Shown piece by piece: positions 1-10,098 of a DNA stretch of 64,000 nt. The notes under the pieces were generated by a model. The model was not told the origin of the DNA. It saw only the letters and a list, made by a program, of their open reading frames with translations, and ran no database searches. The translations under genes were made by a program, and so were the position numbers. Source of the DNA: Enterovibrio coralii (GTDB lineage Bacteria > Pseudomonadota > Gammaproteobacteria > Enterobacterales > Vibrionaceae); contig NZ_LNTY01000006.1 of the NCBI RefSeq assembly GCF_001559595.1, forward strand, positions 558,001 through 622,000, given 5' to 3'. The stretch's first letter is position 1. Each line of letters begins with the position of its first letter.

Positions 1-1
1 T

Positions 2-900
2 CCTTGCCACGAACATGGTTCTGAAATCCATGGAGTCATGCATGCATGCGGGCATGATGGCCATGCGGCAAGTTTGATGGCGTTGGCGTACAAACTCTCT
101 CAAACCAAACTACAACGTGGTTCAGTCACACTGATTTTTCAACCGTCCGAAGAAAATGGACAAGGTGCGCTAGCATGATGAAAGATGAATCATGGCGCAA
201 AACCCCGTTTGATTACGCCTTTGGTTACCACAACGTGCCTGGCTATCCACTCGGCCAGATCCTTTGCCGAAACAATACGTTTGCTTGTGCCTCAACAGGT
301 GTTGCTATTCGGTTTACGGGTAAAACTGCCCACGCCGCCTACCCCGAAACCGCGATTAACCCTACTGCGGCGATTCGTGAGTTGATGCATGACATCGAAG
401 CGTTACCACAAGCCATCACACAGGGATTTACGCTCGCGACCATTGTTCACGTCAATTTAGGAAAACCCGCATTTGGAACCACACCTGAAACTGGAGAGCT
501 TCTCGTCACGCTTCGCAGTGACAGCAACAAATGCTTCTCCGCCCTTTGTGAACAAGTGAAACAGCTTGCCGCATTTTATGCCGAGCGTGATGGATTGACC
601 CTCGACTTGGAATGGATTGACCGATTCAACGCCACGATCAATCACAGCGAAGCCAATATGTTGTTACGCCAAGCTTGCAAAGATTTGGGATTTGATTTCA
701 TCGATCTGCCTGATCCGATCCGTTGGTCAGAAGATTTTTCCGAATATTCCAAAGTATGGCCCTCGGCTTTCTTCGGCTTAGGTAGTGGTTCTGAGCACCC
801 ACCGCTTCATGACCCTCATTATGACTTCCCTGATGCTTTGATTGATGTCTCGAGCAAGATCTTCGAACAAATCATCCGGGATATGAACGGACTCAAATAA
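2..900 (+). CDS. M20 family amidohydrolase (5'-truncated by window edge, frameshifted)
   Basis: Metal-dependent amidohydrolase of the M20 / hippurate hydrolase-like family, expected to hydrolyse N-acyl amino acids in the cytoplasm; substrate not predictable. The window opens inside the gene, in frame 2, with the family metal motif [12 protein letters not shown], followed by [11 protein letters not shown]. That frame stops at 176 (gca-tga). The rest of the protein continues from MMKDESW at 175 to 900, including the dimerisation domain and the C-terminal metal site ([17 protein letters not shown]). A single base missing at about 175 restores QGALAMMKDESW, exactly as the family reads. An annotation starting at 175 would give only the C-terminal 241 residues. 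Followed by a good terminator. Confidence 0.85.
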
Positions 901-914
901 ACCCTTTAAAATAG

Positions 915-942
915 AAAAAGGCGAACTGGTTGCCCGCCTTTT
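915..942 (+). terminator. Rho-independent terminator after M20 amidohydrolase
   Basis: AAAAGGCG / CGCCTTTT arms with a short loop and T-run, 15 bases after the amidohydrolase stop. The A-rich left arm lets it also serve the convergent symporter gene. Confidence 0.75.
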
Positions 943-960
943 GTCACACTGAAGCTTACG

Positions 961-2409
961 TTAAAGCTCGCCGCGAAGTTCCACCAGCTTATCTTTAATT
1001 TTGCGTGCTTTCTCTTCGGTCAGGTCATAGTTCCACATCACCAGAATAGCGAGGAAAGCGGTCGAAGCAGGGATGATAATGTCTGCTAGACGTAGACTGG
1101 TAATTGTCTCTGCCGACTGTGCGCTCAAACCTGGGTCAAAGCCAATCAACTTAAGCACCAAGCCACCTAAGATAAGAGCCAACGCTTGACCAATTTTCAC
1201 CATCAGCCAGTAGATCGCACCAAAGGTACCTTCTTTACGCGGCATACCGTTATCTAGCTCATCCATGTCACACACATCTGCCGTCATGCTCATCATCAGC
1301 GTGAACAGGCCACCGATACCAAAGGACATCAGAGGAATAGGCATGAAGATCATCCATGGGTTGCTCGGGTCAAAGCCCCACCACTTCAGCGCATAACCAA
1401 CAATTGAAATGGCAGTGGAGATAATAAACGCATTACGTTTACCCCATTTGTTTGCCATTACAGTGATAACAGGAATTACAACGAATGCCGTCACAATCGC
1501 ACTGACCGTCGCAAACCATGCTGGCCATGTACCCGTCGCACCGTAGTTGCCATCAAACATATGAAAAACAATGATGAAGAATGCAAATGAAGACACCAGT
1601 TGGAAGCCATTAAACACCAAGAAGGTTGCGCCGCATAGACGGACAAATGGCTTGTTCTTAAACACTTGGCGGATGCCTTTGAAGACCTCTTTGAGGTTAG
1701 AGAAAATCGTCGAGAACGAAATCTCTGCGCGATTCCCCATATCCGACGCATCAATGCCTTTACAGAACAACCCAGGGAGAATGCCCAACGTGATACACGC
1801 ACCAGCAACAAACAGAGACAATTGCTGAACCCCTTCTGCTTGGCTGCTAAACAAGTCAGGGTCTGCAATCAATACCCAGAACCAAGGTACGATCATCCAA
1901 GCCACTTGACCCAGGGTGTTAGCAAATGCCATCAAGCGTGTACGTTCGTTGTAATCAGAAGTCATTTCATACCCCAGACCGACAAACGGCGTCGCAAACA
2001 TGGTGTTACCAATCGTGAAGATCAAAGAGAAAATGAGGAAATACCAGAAGTTGTACTCTTGTGATGCTTCAGGATCTAATTGCCAAAGGAGGGCAAAGAA
2101 AACGCCACTCAAAATGGCACCAACGACGATATAAGGGCGTCGTCTACCCCAACGAGATTTCGTGTTATCCGTGATAAATCCCATGATCGGGTCTGTGATT
2201 GCATCGAACAATCTCGGCAAGCCGCCTAACAAGCCCGCCAGGAATGGATCCATCCCGAACGCAGTGATTAGGAAGAAAGAAAAAACACCGAGTGCACCTG
2301 GCAGCAGATTCAGCGTCAGCGTCCCTGCACCGTATGCTCCCTTTTGTAGCACTGGCACCTGAGCGCGGGTGTCAGTGACTTGGTTTGACGTTACATCTAT
2401 CTGTGACAT
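961..2409 (-). CDS. GPH-family (MelB-like) sugar:cation symporter, MFS superfamily
   Basis: Twelve-helix inner-membrane carrier of the glycoside-pentoside-hexuronide:cation symporter family. Typical features are the N-terminal GAYGAGTLTLNLLPGALG helix, DAITDPIMGFITDNTKSRWGRRRPYI between helices 2 and 3, and a charged cytoplasmic tail. I choose ATG at 2409 (MSQIDVTSNQ, 482 residues) over the in-frame GTG at 2424; neither has a strong ribosome site. The substrate cannot be told from sequence; no glycosidase is adjacent. An inverted repeat and a LacI-type palindrome lie upstream, so sugar-responsive repression is plausible. Confidence 0.88.
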   Translation of the reverse strand: MSQIDVTSNQVTDTRAQVPVLQKGAYGAGTLTLNLLPGALGVFSFFLITAFGMDPFLAGLLGGLPRLFDAITDPIMGFITDNTKSRWGRRRPYIVVGAILSGVFFALLWQLDPEASQEYNFWYFLIFSLIFTIGNTMFATPFVGLGYEMTSDYNERTRLMAFANTLGQVAWMIVPWFWVLIADPDLFSSQAEGVQQLSLFVAGACITLGILPGLFCKGIDASDMGNRAEISFSTIFSNLKEVFKGIRQVFKNKPFVRLCGATFLVFNGFQLVSSFAFFIIVFHMFDGNYGATGTWPAWFATVSAIVTAFVVIPVITVMANKWGKRNAFIISTAISIVGYALKWWGFDPSNPWMIFMPIPLMSFGIGGLFTLMMSMTADVCDMDELDNGMPRKEGTFGAIYWLMVKIGQALALILGGLVLKLIGFDPGLSAQSAETITSLRLADIIIPASTAFLAILVMWNYDLTEEKARKIKDKLVELRGEL

Positions 2410-2474
2410 GGCCTTTGTTAACACTTTGTAAATACGTATCGTGATAGTAGCCAGTTAACGTGATGCTCTACAAA

Positions 2475-2500
2475 TAGAGATATCGCGAGATTTATCTCTA
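2475..2500. promoter_or_regulatory. Inverted repeat, candidate operator of the symporter gene
   Basis: Perfect 7-bp arms TAGAGAT (2475-2481) and ATCTCTA (2494-2500) around a 12-bp spacer, about 65 bp upstream of the symporter start. Position and symmetry suggest a regulator site; no regulator identified. Confidence 0.4.
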
Positions 2501-2745
2501 CATTTTAATTTTGAAAGCCCTTTCTTTGGCTTTATGTTTTAAAATCGCAAAATACATACTGTCTCTTCGTCACTTACCACTGTGGCGCACTATTATCTTC
2601 TGAAATTACTCCTCACATTACTATTTTCCGTTTAAGTGACAAGTCTATTAGTAATATGTACGTCCATGAAAACATTCTCACAAATGAATCAAAGAGTCCG
2701 TATGTAGGCTTTGTAACACGTTGGATAAGGTGATAAAAACGCTTT

Positions 2746-2757
2746 GAAAGCGCTTTC
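2746..2757. promoter_or_regulatory. LacI/GalR-type palindromic operator candidate
   Basis: Perfect 12-bp palindrome GAAAGCGCTTTC with central CG, the form typical of LacI/GalR-family operators. It lies in the 416-bp region between the symporter (2409, read leftward) and aroG. It is about 340 bp from the symporter start, so the link is inferred. The rest of 2501-2745 shows nothing recognisable. Confidence 0.4.
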
Positions 2758-2778
2758 TAGATATGCATTCTACAAGCA

Positions 2779-2807
2779 CAAAAAAGCCGCCCTAATGGAC
2801 GGCTTTT
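2779..2807 (-). terminator. Terminator of aroG
   Basis: AAAAGCCG/CGGCTTTT hairpin just after the aroG stop. On the minus strand it is followed by a run of six T. Confidence 0.85.
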
Positions 2808-2825
2808 GTAACAGTTAAGCAGTGA

Positions 2826-3887
2826 TTACTTGCTGTTGCGTCGCTCTTGAACCGCATCGGCAAGTTGCTGAAGCACTTTCTCTGTGTCTTCCATACCGAT
2901 ACACGCATCGGTAATGCTCTGGCCGTAACACGCCGCCACACCATCTACCAAGTCTTGGCGACCTTCAACAATGTGACTTTCAATCATTACACCGAAGATA
3001 GCATCGTTACCACCTGCGATTTGGTTTGCAACATCTTCACAAACCACGTTTTGGCGCTTGTATTCTTTGCTGCTGTTAGCATGGCTGAAATCAATCATCA
3101 GCTTGGTGCGAAGTTTCGCAGCTTCCAGTTCTGATGTAATCGCAGAAACATGCTCTGACGAGTAGTTTGGCTCTTTACCACCACGCAAAATGATATGACA
3201 GTCTTCGTTACCAGCGGTTTCTACAATTGCAGAGTGTCCGTATTTGGTCACCGACAAGAAATGGTGCGGAGATTCTGCTGAACGAATAGCATCCGTTGCA
3301 ATCTTGATGTTACCGTCAGTGCCGTTTTTGAAGCCTACCGGGCATGAAAGACCTGACGCTAATTCACGGTGTACTTGCGATTCAGTAGTACGCGCACCGA
3401 TTGCACCCCAGCTAATCAAATCACCCATGTACTGCGGTGTGATCATATCCAAGAACTCACCGGCAGTCGGCAAACCCATGTTGGTGATATCTAGCAGCAG
3501 TTTGCGACCAATACGCAGGCCATCATTGAGTTTGAAGCTATTGTCCAAGTACGGGTCATTAATCAGGCCTTTCCAGCCAACCGTAGTACGTGGTTTCTCA
3601 AAGTAAACGCGCATAACAACTTCAAGCTTGTCAGCATGTTTGTCACGCAGAGCTTTCAGTTTTTCGCCATATTCAACCGCTGCAACAGGATCGTGAATTG
3701 AACATGGGCCGATAATGACAAGCAGGCGATCGTCCTTGTCATTCAGAATATTGTGAATAGCCTGACGAGCGTTAAAAACAGTCTCAGACGCTTTTTCTGT
3801 TGCTGGAAATTTTTCTAGAACCGCTACTGGCGGAAGAAGTTCTTTAATATTGCTAATGCGTACATCGTCTGTTTGATAGAAGCTCAT
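2826..3887 (-). CDS. aroG: 3-deoxy-7-phosphoheptulonate synthase (class I DAHP synthase)
   Basis: Condenses phosphoenolpyruvate and erythrose-4-phosphate, the first step of the shikimate pathway in the cytoplasm. It aligns along its whole 353 residues with enterobacterial AroG: RISNIKELLPP, IIGPCSIHDP, VYFEKPRTTVGWKG, GAIGARTTESQVHRELASGL, DFSHANSS and the SITDACIG end. The start is ATG 3887 (MSFYQTDD), preceded by AAGGTG; an upstream in-frame start would add 16 unlikely residues. AroG, AroF and AroH isozymes are similar; the ELLPP region is closest to AroG, the phenylalanine-sensitive form. A TyrR-like box lies about 100 bp upstream and a terminator follows. Confidence 0.95.
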   Translation of the reverse strand: MSFYQTDDVRISNIKELLPPVAVLEKFPATEKASETVFNARQAIHNILNDKDDRLLVIIGPCSIHDPVAAVEYGEKLKALRDKHADKLEVVMRVYFEKPRTTVGWKGLINDPYLDNSFKLNDGLRIGRKLLLDITNMGLPTAGEFLDMITPQYMGDLISWGAIGARTTESQVHRELASGLSCPVGFKNGTDGNIKIATDAIRSAESPHHFLSVTKYGHSAIVETAGNEDCHIILRGGKEPNYSSEHVSAITSELEAAKLRTKLMIDFSHANSSKEYKRQNVVCEDVANQIAGGNDAIFGVMIESHIVEGRQDLVDGVAACYGQSITDACIGMEDTEKVLQQLADAVQERRNSK

Positions 3888-3983
3888 TATTTCACCTTGC
3901 TTATACTTCCCGTTACCTCGCCTTCGGCAAAACAACGTGTAATCCCTACATTCATCTTTAACTTATCGTCAAACAGGATAGAG

Positions 3984-4001
3984 TGCAAACGTATTTTTAC
4001 A
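3984..4001. promoter_or_regulatory. TyrR box candidate upstream of aroG
   Basis: TGCAAA-N6-TTTACA differs by one base from the known TyrR consensus TGTAAA-N6-TTTACA. It sits 97-114 bp upstream of the aroG start. TyrR repression of DAHP synthase genes is established in E. coli; its operation here is inferred. Confidence 0.55.
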
Positions 4002-4059
4002 TCTTTATCAACTTTTATATCTCACATAAACATTGACAATATATATATAACGAACTATG

Positions 4060-5510
4060 TCACTTCCATATCAGTTTTAAATTGATAGAACTTTCAAGCG
4101 CATCAGCCAACGCATTAATGCTGCGCTCTCTTTCCGCCTGCACATCAACGCATTGATCACTATGAAGTCCTGCCCAACGCAATATCAACTTGCTTGCTTC
4201 CGGGCAGTCAAACAAACCGTGCCAGTAAGTACCAAAAACATTGTTGTCGTCGTTAACCAAGCCGTCTGATTCATCATGCGCACGGATAACCGATGTTCCA
4301 TTTGTTTGGGTCTGCCCCATATGGATTTCATAACCACGCACTTTTACTGAGGTACCATCCAACGAAATCTCCCCTTCCTTTTCAGTGAGGATTTTTTCTT
4401 TTTCGATCACCGATGAAGCGTCAAGGAAGCCCAGTCCTTCCGCGCACTGCACGTCACCTTCCAGCTGGTCAGGATCTTCAATGCGACGACCAAGCATTTG
4501 GTAGCCACCACAAATGCCAATCACTTTACCGCCGTAGCGTAGGTGTTTCGCTATCTGCTTATCCCAACCATATGTTTTTAAGGATGTCAGATCGGAGATA
4601 ACGTTTTTACTTCCCGGCAATATGATCAATCACAACCCGGTATGGGCTCACCGGGGCCGACAAACTTCAAGTTCACATTGGGGTGAAGCCTCAGCGCATC
4701 AAAATCGGTATGGTTACTGATACGCGGGAATACAGGCACGACAACGTTTAATACTGGTTTTGAATCATCGAGATTTTGGCTAACGTCGATGGCATCTTCT
4801 GCGTCTAGATTTAACCCTTGAAGGTATGGAACGACACCTAGCACAGGCTTGCCAGTTTTTTCTTCTAACCACGTTAACCCTGGTTTTAGCAGTTCAACAT
4901 CACCCCGAAAGCGGTTGATGACAAATCCAATCACGCGATCGCGTTCGGATTGAGAAAGACATTCAAGCGTACCAAGAAGATGTGCAAGCACGCCTCCGCG
5001 ATCGATATCCGCCACAATGATTACAGGTACGTCTGCGGCTTCCGCAAACCCCATATTAGCAATGTCGTGCTCTCTGAGATTCACTTCTGCAGGGCTTCCT
5101 GCACCTTCTATCAGCACACAATCAAATCTGTCTTGAAGAATACTGAATGATTCAAGAATCGGCCCTATCGCCATCTCTTTGTAAGATTTAAAGCCAATCG
5201 CTTGCATGGAAGCGGCTGCTTTCCCTTGAATAATCACTTGGGCCGAGCAGTCAGAATCGGGCTTTAACAGAATGGGATTCATGTGAACGCTTGGCTCAAC
5301 GCCACACGCAAAGGCTTGAAATGCCTGCGCCCGACCAATTTCTCCACCGTCCGCGGTCACCGCACTATTAAGTGCCATATTTTGAGATTTGAACGGTGCC
5401 ACCTTGATGCCTTTACGCGCCAACACGCGTCCAAGACCAGCGACAAGAACACTTTTGCCTGCATCAGAGGTGGTTCCCTGAATCATCAGGGCTTTATGAG
5501 TTGAAAGCAT
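4060..5510 (-). CDS. cobQ: Cobyric acid synthase (glutamine amidotransferase), frameshifted
   Basis: Amidates four side-chain carboxylates of adenosylcobyrinic diamide in cobalamin synthesis. The N-terminal dethiobiotin-synthetase-like domain ([12 protein letters not shown], residues 9-20) ends at a stop near 4626. The C-terminal class I amidotransferase domain starts in another frame at 4629. It carries the nucleophile Cys in [10 protein letters not shown] and the His in GTYWHGLFD. One missing T restores the join [13 protein letters not shown] and gives 483 residues, normal for CobQ/CbiP. No other cobalamin gene is nearby. Both catalytic halves look intact, so sequencing error is likelier than decay. 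Confidence 0.88.
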
Positions 5511-5751
5511 AGAGAAGCCTAGAGCGTGAATTCAGGTATTTTCGGAAAACGGTACACGTTTGAAACCTGAACCTGGAATATAATTTTATGCAACGATATC
5601 ACATTGATTTGCAAAAAATTGATAAGCCGTCAGTTTTCTTCCAAGAACTTTGTCACAGCCATCAAAGTTATTCGAATCTTCACTAAATTTTTTCTGAACC
5701 AGATCTTAAACTCGTTGCAATGTAACTGATTGTAAACAAGGCATAAGCTCC

Positions 5752-6297
5752 GTGAGATCAATAACCTTAATAATAAAGACATTAGCGATAGTCATTGGAT
5801 TAGGCAGTACTCATGTGATGGCGACCAACTTCAATTACTCAAACCTTGAAGTGGGTTTTACCAATAATCCTTCTGGTCTTGCGGGTACTGGACGATTTGC
5901 GTTTATGGATGGCGCGCACTTTATCGTAAATGCCAGCAGCCAATTTGAAGGTGATTGGATTGTCTCTGGCGGCGCTGGCTTTCAGGCCCCTATCAACGGT
6001 TTTGTCGACATACACGGCGATGCACGTATCTATTCGGTGAAATTCCCTGAAGACGATAAACACGATTTTGGCGAATTGGCCTATGGCGTGAATGTTGGTG
6101 TTCGTGCGTGGGTTATGCCGCAAATCGAAGCAACGGCCATCGTAGGACAGGTCGCCTTTGATTCTGATGATACTCGCAGCGTTGTGGAACTCGGCGGACG
6201 TTTCCATTCGACAGATGCGCTCTCAATTGGAATTCTGTATCGCGCGAACGGCCTTTATAAAGAACAGTTTTATTCCAACGTGCGTTTTGAATTCTAA
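5752..6297 (+). CDS. Small outer-membrane beta-barrel-like protein, function unknown
   Basis: A 181-residue protein with a hydrophobic signal peptide probably cleaved after HVMA. It then has alternating beta-strand-like segments rich in Gly and aromatics and ends in Phe (VRFEF), the usual C-terminal signature recognised by the Bam machinery. I infer an eight-stranded barrel in the outer membrane; no specific role is recognisable. The start is GTG at 5752, fitting the signal peptide. It converges on the AraC gene with a 20-bp gap and no obvious terminator. The preceding 5511-5751 shows no gene. Confidence 0.7.
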   Translation: MRSITLIIKTLAIVIGLGSTHVMATNFNYSNLEVGFTNNPSGLAGTGRFAFMDGAHFIVNASSQFEGDWIVSGGAGFQAPINGFVDIHGDARIYSVKFPEDDKHDFGELAYGVNVGVRAWVMPQIEATAIVGQVAFDSDDTRSVVELGGRFHSTDALSIGILYRANGLYKEQFYSNVRFEF

Positions 6298-6317
6298 CTC
6301 CCTACCTCTATCAAACT

Positions 6318-7205
6318 TTAACCAATTGCTGTTACGCTGGATTTCGCCTCGCTCGGGGTGAATCCAAAGTAACGTTTAAATTCCCGACTAAACTGCGAAG
6401 GGCTACTGTAGCCGACGCCAAAGCAAACCTCAGAGACTTGATAACCAAGAGACAGCATTGACCGCGCTTTGTGCAAGCGAAGCGACTTGACGTACTGCAT
6501 CGGCGACACTGAGGTCACTTGCTTAAAATGTTCATGCAATGATGATCCGCTCATTCCCGCCACATTAGCGATTTCCTCAATGTCCAAATTGCGTTCAAAG
6601 TTCTGTTCGATGTAGTGAACCACAGGCGCAATTCGGTTAGCACCAGCATGATGACTGACGCTGTTTCGCAATAGTCCACCACAAGGGCCTTTCAAAACCT
6701 GATAGTACAAGTCGCGACAAATAGCACTCGACAAAATCCCTCGATCCATCGGGTCTGCGAGCGTATCGACTAAACGTTCAAGTGCATTCTCTATGGGGGA
6801 TGTCAAAGGCGTCGATTGGGTCAATGTCGCTTGTTCTGCATAGCTGGTTTCATGATCCCAGTTGTTCATCTCCATCATCAATTGACCAACCACATGTTGG
6901 TCGATACCCAAGCTTAAACCGACGTAAGGCTTGTTTGACGCAATATCAAAGACGCTCGCTTCTACAGGGCGAATAACAGAGTTAATTAGATATGTATTTG
7001 GGCTGTACTCGTAAGCCAATCTGCCCGCTTTGACTTTCTTTCTTCCTTGAAGGACAAAGCATATCGCTGGCTGCAGCACGATGGGCATCAAGGGAATTTC
7101 AACAGACGAGACATAGAGTTTTAAAGCGGGTAGCGTGGTTTCGTTCATCCCTTCTTCTTGCACAAAACCCTGTACCTTGTTGATCAGCTTTACATCAAAC
7201 GACAT
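6318..7205 (-). CDS. AraC-family transcriptional regulator (AraC_N type)
   Basis: A 295-residue regulator. The N-terminal half matches the AraC_N ligand domain (ICFVLQGRKKVKAG, YLINSVIRPVEA). The C-terminal ~100 residues hold the two helix-turn-helix motifs (LDIEEIANVAGMSGSSLHEH and VSEVCFGVGYSSPSQFSREF). It is divergently transcribed from the iorAB-type operon across 215 bp, so it is the likely regulator of that Mo enzyme, perhaps in response to an aldehyde or N-heterocycle (inference). No palindrome or direct repeat stood out in 7206-7420. Confidence 0.88.
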   Translation of the reverse strand: MSFDVKLINKVQGFVQEEGMNETTLPALKLYVSSVEIPLMPIVLQPAICFVLQGRKKVKAGRLAYEYSPNTYLINSVIRPVEASVFDIASNKPYVGLSLGIDQHVVGQLMMEMNNWDHETSYAEQATLTQSTPLTSPIENALERLVDTLADPMDRGILSSAICRDLYYQVLKGPCGGLLRNSVSHHAGANRIAPVVHYIEQNFERNLDIEEIANVAGMSGSSLHEHFKQVTSVSPMQYVKSLRLHKARSMLSLGYQVSEVCFGVGYSSPSQFSREFKRYFGFTPSEAKSSVTAIG

Positions 7206-7420
7206 GCCTATCCTCCGCTCCCCTGTTCGTAGAATTATGGCACCACAAATGGGATATGAATGACAGAAACCATAATGTTCGGAGTTTTAGGCAAGAACTC
7301 AGGAACATCTTTATGACATATCGTCAAATCTACAGCCATAGTTGAAAGACTGTGAAGCGAGCCTTCTCAGGAGCATGTCGTTTCCATTTCTAGCCATAGA
7401 GAAAGAAAAAGGAGTTTGAA

Positions 7421-7897
7421 ATGGGCATATCTGTGACCATTAACGGTCAAAACTACGATCTAGACGTTCCCACCGACACACCACTTCTATGGGTCATTCG
7501 AGACAATCTAAAGTTAACAGGCACGAAATTTGGCTGTGGGTTAGCACAATGTGGTGCTTGTACTGTGCACATGGCCGGTCAACCTATTCGTTCGTGTGTC
7601 ACACCTATCTCGGCTGTAGCGGGTCAACAAATACAGACAATAGAAGGGATAGAATCGAAAGCTGCCACCGCCATTCAATCGGCGTGGGAAAAGCTGGAAG
7701 TGCCTCAATGCGGCTACTGTCAATCGGGTCAAATCATGGCAGCAACCGCGCTTCTCGCATCTAACGCATCACCTTCGGATGCTGATATTGATGCCGCAAT
7801 GAACGGAAATATCTGCCGTTGTGCAACGTATGTACGTATCAAATCAGCCATTAAGGATGCGGCAAAACAGCTACAAGATGGAGGCAGCAATGCGTGA
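7421..7897 (+). CDS. (2Fe-2S) subunit of a molybdenum hydroxylase (IorA-like)
   Basis: Small electron-transfer subunit of the xanthine oxidase family, 158 residues. The N-terminal plant-type ferredoxin domain holds Cys39, 44, 47 and 59 (CGLAQCGAC). The C-terminal four-helix domain binds the second cluster via Cys97, 100, 132 and 134 ([13 protein letters not shown]). AAGGAG precedes the ATG at good distance. Its stop overlaps the next start (ATGCGTGA), so it is translationally coupled to the large subunit. The closest family type is isoquinoline 1-oxidoreductase / aldehyde oxidase alpha, which lacks a FAD subunit; none is present here. Confidence 0.92.
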   Translation: MGISVTINGQNYDLDVPTDTPLLWVIRDNLKLTGTKFGCGLAQCGACTVHMAGQPIRSCVTPISAVAGQQIQTIEGIESKAATAIQSAWEKLEVPQCGYCQSGQIMAATALLASNASPSDADIDAAMNGNICRCATYVRIKSAIKDAAKQLQDGGSNA

Positions 7898-10087
7898 TTT
7901 TCTCCAACATTACACGAACCCCTCTGTCGCGAAAAACCTCCTGACGGATACCACTCGCCGCGGTTTCATCAAGTTGCTCTCTACCACTGGCGCAGGATTA
8001 ACCCTCGGCATTCAACTGCCTACAGCAATAGCGGCCGACGCTGAAACGGCTGGTTCGCCGTTTGAGCCGAATGCGTTTATTCGTATCGGTAATGACGACA
8101 GTGTCACCATCATCATTAAACACCTCGATATGGGCCAAGGTGTCTCTACGGGACTGGCGACCATCGCTGCTGAAGAACTTGATGCGGATTGGTCAAACGT
8201 CGTGACGGAATTCGCGCCCGCAAAGGCATCGGAGTACAACAACCTCCTTTTCGGTACCGTTCAAGGAACCGGTGGTAGTACGGCGATAGCCAACTCCTTC
8301 ATGCAGCTTAGATACGCAGGTGCAAAAGCGAGAGCCATGTTGGTCAATGCAGCAGCGAAAGTCTGGCAAGTGCCGGTCGACGAAGTCTCGACAAAAAATA
8401 ATTTCATTTCTCATGCGAAATCTAATAACTCAGCAACGTATGGACAAATGGCCGAGCTGGCAGCCTTACAAGCGGTGCCAACCGATGAACAAGTAACGCT
8501 GAAGGATCCAAGCCAATTCGCGCTTATCGGAAAATCCGGTACCACACGCAAAGACCTCGGTAAAAGCAACGGAACCGCCACTTTTACTATTGATGTTCAA
8601 TTAGAAGGGTTACAGACAGCACTCGTTGCACATCCCCCCGCCTTCGGCGCAACGGTAAAATCTTTTGACGCGACCGAGGCCAAGAAGTCACCCGGTGTTT
8701 TGGATGTCATTCAAATTCCTTCAGGGATTGCCGTCGTGGCGAAAGACTTTTGGAGTGCCAAAGTTGCCAGAGATAAACTGGTCATTGACTGGGATCGTTC
8801 TGGCTTTAGCAAGAGCACCGCAGAATTGAAGAAAGAGTATGCAGAGCTGCTCGACAAGCCAGGAGCATCGGCAAGAAACGATGGTGACGCCGACGAGGTA
8901 CTCTCAAACGCGGCGAATGTCGTAGAAGCCTCATATTACTTCCCGTATCTCGCCCATGCCCCGATGGAACCAATGAACTGCGTCATTCTGGCCGGTAAAG
9001 AGAAAGCCGAGCTTTGGTATGGTGCCCAACTGCAAACCGTCGATCAGTTCTCCGTTGCCAGTGTGCTGGATGTTCCGCCAGATAATGTGACCATCAATAC
9101 GCTGTTTGCTGGCGGTAGTTTCGGACGCCGCGCGAATCCACATTCTGATTATGTTGTTGAAGCAGCAACTATTGCGAAACAGCTTCGAGATGTCCCTATT
9201 AAGCTTGTGTGGACGCGGGAAGATGATATGCGTGCGGGTTATTACCGCCCCATGTATGTACAGAAAATCCGAGCTTCTCTCGATGACGAGGGAAACATCG
9301 AAGCTTGGCAACAGCGTATCGTGGGTCAGTCGATAGCGTCAGGCACACCCTTCGAAGCCTTTATGGTGAAAGAAGGTGTCGATGCCAGTTCAGTGGAAGG
9401 TGCTTCTACCCTTCCGTATAGCATTCCAAACTTTTCTGTCGAACTGCACACCACAACGCTTCCTGTTCCCGTGCTTTGGTGGCGCTCAGTTGGACATACT
9501 CACAACGCGTTTTCAACCGAGACATTCATTGATGAGCTAGCCACAAAAGCAGGAAAAGACCCCGTAGCTTTCAGAATGGCTATGCTGGAAAAACAACCGC
9601 GTCATCGTGAAGTGCTAAAACTCGCTGCTGAAAAAGCGAACTGGGGTTCACCTTTACCGGAAGGGAAAGGTCGTGGCATCGCGGTTCATGAATCGTTCAG
9701 AAGTTATGTCGCGGAAGTGGCCGAGGTGTCAGTCAAGAATGGGCAAATTATCGTAGAGAAAGTGGTGTGTGCCGTTGATTGTGGATTGGCTATCAACCCG
9801 ACATTATCAAAGCCCAAATGCAAGGTGGCATTGGCTTCGGTTTGTCACCCGCTCTGTTAAGTCAGATCACGCTCGCTGACGGTGGTACCGTGCAATCCAA
9901 CTTCCATGACTACTTGGTACTTCGCGAACAACAGATGCCCGAAATAGAAGTGCACATTGTACCATCAGCAGAAGCCCCGACTGGCGTTGGAGAACCGGGA
10001 GTTCCACCCATTGCGGCGGCCGTTGCCAATGCGGTGTTTGCAGCCACGGGTAAACGTATTTACGACATGCCACTGTCACTTACCTAA
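7890..10087 (+). CDS. Molybdopterin-binding subunit of Mo hydroxylase (IorB-like), Tat-exported, frameshifted
   Basis: Catalytic large subunit of an isoquinoline 1-oxidoreductase / aldehyde oxidase-like enzyme. The start is ATG 7890, with GGAGG just upstream and overlap with the small subunit. An N-terminal twin-arginine signal (TRRGFIKLL followed by a hydrophobic stretch and AIAA) predicts folding with cofactor and export to the periplasm. The moco-binding regions include [10 protein letters not shown] and [15 protein letters not shown]. The frame breaks at about 9797. Restoring one C in a CCC run gives [20 protein letters not shown] and 732 residues, the normal length. The last part continues to 10087. 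Confidence 0.88.
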
Positions 10088-10098
10088 ACAGAGGGAGA

